Source of the DNA: Prinia subflava | Taxonomy: Eukaryota > Chordata > Aves > Passeriformes > Cisticolidae | Direction of reading: 5' to 3' | Length of the DNA: 64,000 nucleotides | Assembly (NCBI RefSeq): GCF_021018805.1 | Contig: NC_086259.1 | Location: forward strand, 16,325,501-16,389,500 | In this document: in pieces, positions 25,261 through 36,800 of the stretch | How the letters are laid out: each line of letters opens with the position of its first letter | How positions within the stretch are numbered: position 1 is the stretch's first letter | Made by a program: the position numbers and the translations under genes | The notes under the pieces: model-generated | The model's database searches: none | Told to the model about the DNA's origin: nothing | Seen by the model: only the letters and a program-made list of their open reading frames with translations

Positions 25261-28200
25261 ATATCATTAAACAGATCTAAGACAGGAAGTAAAAAACTGA
25301 ACTTTAGCTGCTGTCACTCGTCACTTCAGAATCTCTACTGCAGCATCTAACAGAAACTATAGCTGACCTTTGTACAGACTGCTGCTACTCAAAATCAAAT
25401 CTGGTCAGTAAGTAAACTCTCTATGAAGAATATTAGAGATATCTTAATAGCGTCAAATAAAGAGGACACCAGTATTTCATCTCATAAAATAAAAGCACAA
25501 AGAGCATCTTAAATATTTAATTTGGAGGATTCTGACTGACTTTTTTTCCATACTTGCATAGAGCCTAAAATGCAGGGTGTCAACATACATCAGAAAGGAT
25601 GCAATTATCCAAGTGAAATGAAATTTTAAAATGCAGTCCTGTAGCTCAGGTTACTCCTTTATTATTGCCTGATAACACCTTTTACAGACAGATGTCTTAC
25701 AAAGATGGTCAGAGTCCTTTCTTGTCCGTACAAAGGACACAGTCAATAGCCATGAGTTAAACGTAAGGCTCAGTTGTAACTGGGGCTGGAGTTGGTGCCT
25801 TTTCCAGCTCATGCCTCTGTTTCCACACTTCTGGTGCCCACTCTTTCCATACAAGTTAATCACAAACACAGCCCTTGCTGTCAGCAGCAAGTCTTAATCT
25901 CAGTATGATTCAGGCATCAGCAGAGTCACTCTTTGAACTCCTCCTGCTTCAGTGGGTATTTCCTGTCAAAGCAGGACTGTGGAACTTCACTTATGGCCCA
26001 GCATCCTGCCCTGGAAGCACAACTCTCTGTGCTGTACATTCACAGGTCACACAAAGCTTCACATTAGGCCACCAAAAGCTCAGGAACACAACTGCAGAGC
26101 TGCCATGCCTGTTCTCTCTAAACTTCACCCACTGAAACAACCAGAGCAGCAGGGCAGTGGCTGCTTTAGAGGCAAAAGGATTGGAGCAGATTCACACAGC
26201 AGTTAAAAGCCTCTGAGTGCATGGTTTAAAAGACCAGGTAATAATGTGCTCACAATTCAGATTTTTCAAGAAAAGCCAGCAGAACATAAAAAATTAGTTT
26301 TGATGTAGCTCCATATAAGCTTTCTGCAATTAGCAAATAGAGTGAGTGCCTCTACAGCTTCTGCCTTACAGCAGAACCAACGTTATTATCAGTTTGCTCT
26401 TGATACCAGAAAGCGATTTTCATGTACTTACATCTGCTCTCAGAAGGAAGAGAAAATGGTTTGTGAAGCTCCCATTAGCATAGAAAAGCAGAAACATCTG
26501 CTGGGAGCTTTAGGAGGCTCTCTGGGGTCACCCCTGGCCTTGGCAGCACTCAAGGTGTGGCTTCAAGACAGGAGGGGGCAATTTGACCACACAGCAGTCC
26601 TTGCAAGGTTTCTGCATTTATTAAAAACAAATAAAACCAAAATCCATTTCTACCTAGCTGAGGATAAGTAATCCACCTTTGCTGATTTCTCCCTGTATAA
26701 ACGTACAAACTGTTTCACTGCTCAAGTCATTAATCCTTCCGTACAGTACCTCACTGAAGTGGGATTTTAACAAGCAAGACACAAAACTAGCGTTGAGTCA
26801 CCTCTATGTGCTGGGGCTGTGGCACCATCTAGAGGATTCGAGCTGGAAATTCCTCACACTATGGGCAAAAAAATGGGAAACTGCACTCAAAACTCGTGGG
26901 GAAAAAAGCCACAAAAATATATATATTTATGCTATTTGGATGCATGGAGGTAACAGAAGAGAATAACAAAATCTTATCAACAGTCAGAGATATTTCCAAA
27001 TCTCCTCCACTCCACCTCACATGCTTGCTACAAGATATTTTTCAGGTGAAGAAATGCAAGTCCTTCCCTAGATTTTTGTTGATGACCTTGCAAGACTAAC
27101 TAACTTTATTCTGTTTTCCTTCATTTTCACCTTTTTATCTTAATAAAACCAAAGCCAAATTTCAAACAGGGAAAGGAAGGATGTTTTTAACAAGATAACA
27201 GAGATAATGGTTTAATTGTATTTCATAGGAGGATGTGCTGACAGCTGATTGCTCACTGCAGAACTATCAAAAGAGGAGGAAAAGGAGAGGCACAGCCCTG
27301 GAGCCCCTGGACACCTCAAACATCACTTGGAGTACTTTCAGCTTGGCACACTCTTCCCCAATAACTTAATTTCACTACAGAAACAAAAGAACACTTTTGG
27401 TCCTGTAGCCTTGTGGGATAGCAAAGTTCAATCCCTGTTGCCTCCATAAAACTCTGAATTAGTTTCTCAGATGCTGAAAGACTGGAAATGGGGAATATTC
27501 ACAGTGTGACTACTCCACAGAGTTTGTGGGAAAAAAATCCAAACTGTATTTTCTGTTCATTGCTGGATATGTGACTGACCAGCAGCTTGATTTACAGTGA
27601 CAGCTGTGCATTAAAAATTCAAACTTTTGTACACCTGAATACAATTTGTACCTGTCACTATTGTGTCAAAATAATCATGTAATACCAAATAATCATTTAT
27701 ATTAGATATTTATAAGGACTGCGGGCTAAGAATGGATTCTAAGCTTTCAGCTACTATGCCACATTATCTGCTTCAGCCCACTTTCCTTGGAGACTGTTAG
27801 GATAGAAGTAAAAGCACAGAGGGAAAACCAGAAAGCCCAGCTGTGTGGTCATCAGCAGCACCACAGTTGGTCATGGATGAGTTAATTTCATTTTACAGGC
27901 CAACAAAACTGAAAACTTCTGGAGATACCCTGCAGCATTGGCATAGGAGCTCATGTAATAGCTGGCAGACCTTTACAGTTAGCTGTAATCAAGAATATTC
28001 CTGATAAAAAGCAAAGTTCTTCCTGAACTGAATTGATCTGTGTCATTTCATAACAGCTGGCAGCAAATAAGGATTGTTCATAGCACTTCAGTGAGCTGAA
28101 GTCCTTCAGTGTGTCCCTCAGCGTGCTTCACTCCCTTCCTGCCTCTTCCTTGTCACACGGGTTCAAGCAGCAAAGAACAAAAGCAGGTTTCATTTACTTA

Positions 28201-29669
28201 CCAGCAAAATCCTCTTCCTAGTTTCCATGTAGAGAATCACATCTTCTATCATAGCTTGAGGGAGAAAAAAAAGCAAATAGTTTTGAGTATTTTCCATCTT
28301 TCAGTTGATTGGTTTTTCCTCAGTCTTAACTAGAAATGCAGAAATTAGTTTAAACAACAGTCAAACGCAGACACCTGAAGTTTAAGGTTATCACTTTTTA
28401 CTTTTCCCGCAAATAATTAAAATTAATTGCACAGATAAGCATTTGCAAGGTTCTAGTCCTAGACTAAGAGGGATTTCTCTTTTTCAAGCACTGTTCCTGG
28501 CTTCACTACTGTACATTGAAAGAGTAATTATGTTGTTTGGAGTCTGAATCCTCAGTTCATTTTGAAGTAACCAAGAAAGTATTTTAATTTCTTAAGTGTC
28601 TCACTCTAATGCAAAGCCTATCTGCATGTCTGTAAAACTCTGTGTGTCTGAGTCTTTCATGCCGAGCATAAATAATGCTTCCAAGAATAATCCTGCATCA
28701 TGCTAGCTGTCATTTTGGCTCCAGTTCAGTATTTTCTGCAAAGCTGTGCTGATATTTTTATTGGTTTTAAAAAGACATACAGGTATCTTGCATCTATGAG
28801 GGAAAGCAGTGGTCTTGAAAGAAGCCTTGAAAATTAAGAAATAGCAATGGTGGAGAAGAGTGAGTAGAAAAACTTGTCCTTTTCATTTTTCTAAATCCCT
28901 GGCATTGCCAGCTCAATTACTGAGGATAGGATCATCACTATCCCTTACACTACGTGCTGAATTTAATAGCAAGTCACTAACACCAACAGTAGGACCAGGT
29001 TTATATTGTATAATCTATAGGTTATCATTTAAGAGCATCTACAGGCTGTATTAAAACAAAATTGCCCAGCAGATGTTCCAGGCAGATTCAATAATCACAC
29101 CCCAGTGCTTCCAATTGTTCAAAAAAATGAAAAACTATCTGTAAGTGAAGTAACCTCATTTCCAAAAATTCAGAGCACCAGATTCCTCACTGTAACTGAG
29201 CTGCACAGGTGAGGCAATGCTGGTCACATGTGAAACAACTCACACATGCCAGTGCCAGCTCTAGGCACAGCATTCTTGATCACCTTCCATAGCATGGCAC
29301 AGGATGCTGGATTAACTCCTCAAATAGTGGTTTTTGAAATAAAGACACTCTTACTCTATACCTCCTGATAATTTCTCCCTTTCTTCATAAACCAGATTTT
29401 CAATGCAGCTGCACAGTTATCTGAACACAGCGACTTCAACACATGATTTATGCTGGCCCCTGCCAGTCTGAAACTTAATAAATGCCTGAAATAATATTGT
29501 TGCTATAGATAAGGCAATCCCACACACTGAAGTTATTTTCTCTCCAACACAGGGCCAGCAACTGCATTAAATTATGTGTTGATACACAGTTATAGTTTCA
29601 AATACAATTGTGTCCTTAAAGAGATGCAGATACCCAACTAGCTTGTTAACTTATTCTTAGGATATCTAC

Positions 29670-29672
<3 letters not shown>
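25261..29672. other. Non-coding stretch
   Basis: No recognisable gene or known repeat. The frame of 109 codons at 26342-26671 has no known domain. A CTCF-like word lies at 26821-26835 (separate entry). The remainder is AT-rich single-copy-looking DNA. Confidence 0.5.
26821..26835 (-). promoter_or_regulatory. Candidate CTCF-like motif
   Basis: The minus strand reads CCTCTAGATGGTGCC. This resembles the CTCF core (CC, then A/T, C, T/C, AG, G/A, G/T, GGC) but has T in place of the C that follows GG. A single motif match in 64 kb is expected by chance fairly often, so occupancy must be shown by experiment or conservation. Confidence 0.25.

Positions 29673-29733
<61 letters not shown>
29673..29733 (+). 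repeat. Uninterrupted A61 homopolymer
   Basis: Sixty-one consecutive A residues lie between GGATATCTACCTT and GTGCTGGTGG. There is no AATAAA signal 10-30 bases upstream, and I find no direct repeat of the downstream flank on the other side that would mark a retrocopy insertion. CR1 elements do not end in poly(A), so it is not a CR1 tail. It is either an expanded mononucleotide microsatellite, the tail of a decayed retrocopy, or a sequencing or assembly effect. Confidence 0.95.
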
Positions 29734-29735
<2 letters not shown>

Positions 29736-30287
29736 GCTGGTGGTTTCCCAAACTTGCCAACTCAAGAGCAGAGTAATTAAACGTCACCTCAAGGATAAAA
29801 ACCCAAGAAGCTTCATATATAACTTCAATTAAACTAATCACCATCTCTTAAAAAGACAAATAATGGTTTTTTGAACATGTCAGTGCTATTTACTGAGAAT
29901 GGAGAAGGAGTTCTTCACATGTCTTGCACACAAAATTTGTTCCCTTACTGTTTTTGCAAAAGAGAACAGAAACACGTGGGTAAATTATTTACACAGGAAA
30001 AGTCTAGACTTCTTCTGAAGATGATTTGAGCACCAGCACACAATGATCAGAGCACAGCAGGTCTGGAAAGCTGCTGCTGCTGGAAGCGGGCTCTGCACAC
30101 CCACACAACCCGTAACACCTGGGGGCACGCAGACAGCAGACCAGGAAACACTTACATGCAGGGAAAAGACAAAGACTTATTTCTAAAAACAGCATCTCAA
30201 TTGCTGTCTTTGGGATTTAGTCAGTATCAGCCTCAGCTTTACATAAAATAACTGGAAAACCCCTCTGCTAGGACCACTAAGGCAGCT
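29734..30287. other. Non-coding stretch
   Basis: Between the A61 run and the GC-rich block I see no gene or known repeat. A small GC-richer patch at 30020-30140 carries a 63-codon minus-strand frame with no recognisable features. Confidence 0.5.
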
Positions 30288-30375
30288 TGGGTTGGTCTTA
30301 CCTCACCTCAGAGTCTCCCAGCAGAGTTCAGCCACAGCCTCCCCACAGCCCAAACCCCACAGAGAGCCTTGGGGC

Positions 30376-30417
30376 CCTCAGGGCTCTAATTAATAACCTC
30401 AGGGCTCTAATTAATAA
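30376..30417 (+). repeat. 21-bp tandem duplication followed by CCCAG repeats
   Basis: CCTCAGGGCTCTAATTAATA plus A occurs at 30376-30396 and again, identically, at 30397-30417. It is followed directly by a short CCCAG-type pentanucleotide run to about 30436. The two identical copies indicate a recent slippage event. The unit contains TAATTA, a homeodomain-type word, which is now present twice. Confidence 0.95.
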
Positions 30418-30613
30418 CCCAGCCCAGCCCAGCCCCACCTGGCTGCCCCCTGTCTCTGGGCTCTCTTAGGCCCCTCAGCCCCTCGGGGTCTGTCCTGGCT
30501 GCCCCTGGCCATGAGCTGCAGGTCCCAGGGTGTCACCGGTGCTGTCACTGCCAGGACACAGCGGCAGCAGCCAGGACATGGCAGTGGAGAGGGGTCCACC
30601 TGCTCCCCACAAT

Positions 30614-30638
30614 GGGACAGGGGATGGGGCCAGGGGGG
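30614..30638 (+). other. G-quadruplex motif (plus strand)
   Basis: Four G-runs (3, 4, 4 and 6 bases) are separated by loops of 3, 2 and 3 nt: GGG-ACA-GGGG-AT-GGGG-CCA-GGGGGG. This satisfies the usual G3+N1-7 rule with short loops, which favours a stable quadruplex. It sits in the GC-rich block. Folding in cells is inference. Confidence 0.8.
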
Positions 30639-30860
30639 CAGAGCCAGAGCCCCGGGGCTGCTCTCGAGCATGGAAACCCTGAAGCCTCCTCACATGGCCA
30701 TGGGGCATCCTCACAGGACACCCTTGTGTCCCCTCTCCTCACAAAACCCCACGGAGGGGTTGTCACACTTGTTATGAGCACCAGGGGTAAAACATCCTCT
30801 GCTCTCTCCAAGTATCCCTTTTGGTAGCAGCAAAGAGCGTGGTAACTGCTGAGCACAAAG

Positions 30861-33800
30861 CTGCACAGGGTGATCTCCTAACACATCCACCCACGGCCCT
30901 CCATGAACGTGCTGTGAATCTCAAGAACACCTATGTCATCTAAAGACACAAACATTTGGTTTGTGGCCATTCCTTGGAGCTTTCTGTGATGCAGTTTTTA
31001 ATTCAAGTTAACAGGAAAGCAGAGCCTGACATCAGCCTTCACTGGAAGTATGAGTATAATCTTCATTTAACTTAAGGAGTTCCATATTGTTCCCAATCCC
31101 CCTTGTTTAACTAAACTGCTTACCTCAGAACCAGATCTTGAACATCTCATTATAGAGAGGGAGAATGTGTGGCACTGAGCCATTGCTTTTACAGGCACTC
31201 TTGGTCCAAAATTCTTCATATACACAACAACAACCACTAGCAATTCACTCCCCACCTCTTCCTCTGAAAAGTTATGATAGAATAAAAACACAAGACAATA
31301 ATATCTATTAAACAGTGTCAATCTTCCACTGTGAGAGCCATTCCTTGGCCCTGCTAAATATTCATGACTTATTTAAATTGTGTCGTGATGTGTTGTTGTT
31401 GTAGGAGGAAGACCAAGTTTCCCGTCAGGCCAGCTTTGGCTTTGATCCCACTGACTGTCAGCCAAAAGTGAAACTGGTCACAGAATCAGTTTTCACAAGC
31501 CAGGTTTCACCGGTTTATCTCTTTTAATCTTTCATTTACAAAGGAGACTGCTTTGTGCAATTTACCTTGCCCATAATTTAATTGGCCTCCTTCACTTTTA
31601 CAATCCCCATAAAATTTATTCCACCAGCAGCAGTTTAGCAATGGGAGGCACCAACACCAAGAAGGAAACCTAAATGTTATTTAGTCTTTAGAAATTGTGA
31701 ACAATTTCATTTCTATGCCTGGTTATTTTAAGTAAAATGTGCCTTTGTTCACAGAATAGATGAAGCAGGTCAAGAGGGAAGCATGCAGCCTGGCAAATGG
31801 AAACTGAAAAGCTGCTTTGTGCCTGCACTTGCTCATGTCAAGATATGGCTGTTCAGTAAGTTGAAATGCAGTCTGGTTTCAGAGTGAGCACAGTTTCAGC
31901 AATTTCTGTATTCTGTTGCAGTAAATAGAAAGTGTCTTCATCCAATGAACACTTGGAATAAACGGCAGATGAGAAGTGAAAAAAATCCAGCACTTAGATA
32001 ATACAAATGATCTTTTTTTGAGTTTGCAGATTGATAAATTTCTCAAGGCAAAACCACCACTGTAATCTAATGGAAAAATAACCTTATTTTCTTATGTTCT
32101 GTTACTTGGAACTGTTTCCTCCTCAGCACAATATTGGTCATGTGTGCCTTCCTCCTCAGGTGTAGAGCTGCAGTCCATCTTTCTCTGGGATCATGCTAGT
32201 TTACTGGGGCAAAGTTCAGCTACAGCTGTGCAGAGATAAGACAGTAATGTGCTGCTTACAAAGGCTGGTTTGGATTCTTTCTGTCTCAATTTTCCTTCAC
32301 AAAGTAGGAAATACATTCCACTATTTCACACATTGGACTGTTCACAGGAAGGAATCAGGCACCCCCATGTTCTGTCCAAACTTCCTCATCCTCAAAATTG
32401 TAGAACACGTGGCCCAAGTGAAGCCAATGGGCAAGACTAGTGCAGGAATTTTGGGTTTGGTTGATCATTTAAAATGTTTCAACACCAGACATGAATACAA
32501 GAGAGTCTGTAGCTGTGAGGTTGCATTCAAGTACCCAGGAGTTGGATTCCACAAACAAAACCTCAAAGTGTGTAGTGAAAAATTATTGTTAGATCTCAAA
32601 ATATACATAAGTAGCACTGGTCAAGCTAATGACTTCAAACCTCTCTGTAGAAAATTTGATTTAATTTCTGTGTGAAACCTTTCAAGCAAGTGTACAATTT
32701 TAATCACAGTAAAAACAGTCAAACCAGTGGTTTTGAAGTGAGGTTTCTTACACTGCTTAGGTTCCCTGAATAGAAGAAATCCTCTGTTCCTCACTAACAT
32801 AAACAGCTGGCTTTTACTACAATTTTTTGTAATAGTGTAAGTGTAATACTGTGCAGGTGAACAAGCAAATGAAAGAGATCTGATACAAACATTGCCTGTT
32901 CTTTGATTTAATGCCCAAAGTTCATTTGTTCATTGAAGCACTCTGCTCAGGGTAACTTGCTTATTCAGAAAATCTCATAAACTGCTGCTATCTCTCACAG
33001 TTGAGAAGGATCACAACACAGCATTTCTAATAAAGGATTTATTTGCCTTTCTCTAATTTGGGTGGCAAACACAAAGAGAATTTGTCCTAAAGTAAGCATA
33101 ACTCAGCTTTAATCTAAGGATGTCACTAGTGTCAACTCATTTTCATGTAATTATTAGACCTTGGAGGATCATTTAACATTTACCATTTTCATTGAAAGTG
33201 CTATATTTGTTGAAGCAATCATTTACACACAAGGTCATATAAACTTGACACCAATTCATTGCTGCTTTAAAGTGACTCACTGTTTAATGCTGTGATTATA
33301 TAGATATTCTTATGCTAATAAAGTGCTTGGGAACACCTGTTTGTTTCCATAAAACATCAGTTTCAATCTCTGTGTAATAAACATTAGACACAAAGGATCT
33401 AGTGGGTCATTCTGTGCACTTCCCTACACTACACAATGCAGAATTATTTTTCAAGTGATGACACAGATTTTATGTGATTGTAATAACTAGGGAAGCTATT
33501 GAATAGTCTAATATCTCAGGTGGTTCTTTTATTTCTTTTACTCCTTTGCCTCTAATTCTTTACCTGGCATTCCCTACCTTTGCATGTTGGTCCTCTTTCC
33601 ACCACCAGACTCTTCAACTTAAGCTGTATTATTCTATTTTTGTATTCCAGTCCAGTCCATCTGGAAGACACAATACCAGTGTATGCAAAGAGAAAATTGT
33701 CTTGCCAGCTTGTAATCTATTGTCTTTGTTACTAGGTCAAATAAATTTTTTATTAGTGAAACAAGCTTATTAATTCTCAACAGCTTTACATTTGTAGGAT

Positions 33801-36800
33801 TACTGTGAAGCCTGGCTTTAGTTTCACCCAGTAGCCTATTAATATAAAAAGCATGATTTGACAAATCATAGATAAACAATGATTCATTAAATCATCAAGA
33901 ATTAATCTTGACTTATGTGGTCATATTTTAATAGCTGGGATCAATACACTGTGTACCACCAATTGTCAATATTTGGCCACTGATTGGAAGGGATTGTTCC
34001 AAGGGTGGTTTTCCTTGCCAAGTGCAAACAAACCATGTCTGCCCTTTGATTGCTCCTGGTATTTCCCTGGGAATGTGCAATTCCTATCTCTGCATGTGCC
34101 AAGTGCCACAGTGAAAAGTGTGGGTTAGATTCTTGCAGCCAAATTACAAACTCACCCTGTTTCAGATGGTGAAGCACCTGAACTGGTTGAGTACTGCAGA
34201 ATGGAATTTCATAGGATTTAAGAGATTCAAACAGTGATTAAGATCTTTCAGAAGTTTCATTAAGGCATTCAATGTTTAATTGCCACTGATTCATATAAAT
34301 TAAATATATAGATACCTGAAATCAACACAACTTCTTTCTGCTACAAAACAGGAAAAAAACAGCCTTGATTTCCCACTTACAATCTGCTGCATGTGAAGAA
34401 TATTCAGCTTAACTGAATGATTATTAGAAAATTATGTGTTTGCAGGCATTTCAGTAAGTACAACTCTTGATAAGTCTACAACAGTTTAGTATTCAGATGT
34501 TCTTCATCAGCTCCCCATGAAAGCAAGAAGCACATCAAAAGATATTGATCCTGAGAAAGATCTAACCTGTCTTAGGATCAGATCAAATAAAAATGAAATT
34601 ATGGTTACTACAGTCAATATTTCTGTTAAAATAACAGTAGAATCGTATGTCCTTTAGAGTTACTTTTAAGACATACAGCTACCACATAAAATGCATTTTG
34701 AAAATAAGTATATGAAAATACAACCATATATTCACCTCATGTCTGGATTTTAACAATAGAGAGTTTAGAGAATTCAAGCTTGGAGACAACCAAACAAGTC
34801 TAGATCTGAATAATGCTCTGGTTTCCATGGGCTCTCACAAAGGAAAACTAGACAAATATACATCTCAAGTAGTGAAATGTGCAAATCCATTTTAGCTCCA
34901 AACAGATGCAAAAAATGTGTATTTTTTACTATCATTATTTTTCCTTGGTGTGCTCTCACGGTTTCCTCGCCCTGGTGGGATCTGGGTCACAGATGTGCAG
35001 CATTATCACTGCATGGTAACTGCGATTACTTTCCTTAAAACAACCTGGTTCTCATTCCTGTTAAATACAAATAAATGTTAAATTTTTAGTTATGTCTCTA
35101 AAGCAGACAACAAGAGGGGGATGAACCGTGGTGAAGCTGTGGCCAGTGACCAGTACAGGGTGAACCAGGCCAAGTGGAAGTGACTGCGTTGGGCTGAGAA
35201 CCCACAGCCTGCACCAGCTCTGGGATACCAATGGTATGCACAGAAAGCAAACAGAACAGAAAGGAAATTTTGGGGATCTCCTCACCTCCCAAATCTGGAT
35301 CCCAGAGCACGGGTGCTGCAGTGGGTGTGTGGGACCTGGAATTATCCATCATGTTGCTATGAAACCAGTGTGTGTGACAGAAGTCTGGCACTGTCCTTTA
35401 ACATCAGTCATGAAACGAAGGTTAATTTTTTAGTTTAGTTTAGTTTAGTTTCTATTTTGGAGTATAAATCTAATGCATTTTTTAAGTCATGTTATTTGCT
35501 CATTCATTTAAACAGATGCACTTGATTCTCATTTTGCTTTTACCCTTCACTTATTTTTAGAGGTGACTTTTTGACTAGCAACAATTAAAGCACGCTGACC
35601 TGAATATAAGTGGTGTAAAATGTGAAGCCTTTTTGCTAAAGGGAGATGAGTTGTTCAAAGGCTCAATTGTATTTTACTTACTAGAAGGTGGCAAATGAAC
35701 CACCTGTGATTTATATTAAGTGGTTTTCGGATAAAAATGACAATACAGGAGTGCAGCTTCTTAACTCTCCAAAGCAGATATGCCCCTACTAAATTCACTG
35801 GATACTTTCATGAAATGTTTCATTTAAAATAGATAACGTGAAATAGCTTCCAACTGAATTGTTTCCAAAACTTCCCCAGGCTTTTAGAATTAGTAGGCGA
35901 AATCTGGCATGCTTAGAATTTATTCACAGTAGAAGTCTATTCAATCTTTTCTGCTTTTTTAGTGTCTAAATGGGGTTCTCCATTATGAATAAACTAGTTA
36001 GTGAACTGAAAGAAGTTCTCTGCACCTGCAGAAGTGGCTGCAGATGTCAAAAGTTTTTTATTGTATCAAGCGCTGGCTTCCAGGTGCTTCCCTTGTGATA
36101 TTTTTTCATCTTGTTTGAATATTATTATAGCTTCTTGAAAGCAAATCTGCTACTTACTAAAAGAGTTTAAATACAGTATAGTTAGGCTTTATACAGAGCT
36201 TTTTTATGTGTAATCTCAGGTTTTATACAAAGTGCTTACATTTTCTAAATATACATTTAAGATATACATATATATATTTGTAGATATATAGATTGATACA
36301 AATGCCATTGCTTTTGTTTTTGTTTCATAAACAAATAAAAAGTTTGAGAGGAGTAGATGAATAAAGATTATTGATCAGAAAGTAAGATAAAATATTTTCA
36401 CTAAACAGTTTTATATCTTTTTTTCAGCTAAGGCTTATTTCCTGTTGTCAGAACATATGTGATTGATTAGTCCTACTATGGTAATATCTTTAGAGACAGT
36501 GATGTGGTTCTATTTGTTGAGCCAATATTACCTGTTGATATCTAACATAAAACACAAGAGTAAATAATTTTACATAAAGTGTAAGTGTCAAGACTGAAAT
36601 GTTTCTAATTTAGAGCTCCCATCTGTAATAGTATCAAGTTGTGTTAGAGAAAATCCTAACGCATATATCTGAATATTCTTTGTCTATCTTGGTATTCAGA
36701 AGTGTGGTAGAAAAGCAAAATGCTTAGAATTCTCTTTAATAGATATTCAAGCTATTCTTGAATTAAATAATTCTCTTTACAATTCTTACATTTGTTTGAG

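Larger units (their letters stand above)
30288..30860. other. GC-rich block of unknown origin
   Basis: The composition jumps sharply: 44 of 60 bases are G or C at 30601-30660, against AT-rich flanks. CpG dinucleotides are few compared with CCAGG/CTGCC-type words, so it does not look like an unmethylated CpG island. Several overlapping frames of up to 103 codons run on both strands, which is typical of GC-rich non-coding DNA with few stop codons. None shows a known domain. It holds a 21-bp tandem duplication and a G-quadruplex motif (separate entries). A decayed LTR or a recombination-driven GC-rich patch are both possible. Confidence 0.45.

Noticed and set aside
29500..29733. Processed pseudogene ending in the A61 run
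   Set aside because: No polyadenylation signal close to the run, no recognisable coding sequence upstream and no flanking direct repeats.
32193..32675. 160-codon open frame as a gene
   Set aside because: No recognisable domain, start context, splice or promoter evidence. The length is close to what chance gives in 64 kb of six-frame sequence.
33975..34000. GATTGGAAGGGATTG as another CR1 tail
   Set aside because: Only the TTGGAAGG core matches. The rest of the tail pattern (GACC...AAGATCAT) is absent.
35429..35451. Interstitial telomere repeat
   Set aside because: The unit is TTTAG, not TTAGGG, and the tract is only about 23 bp.
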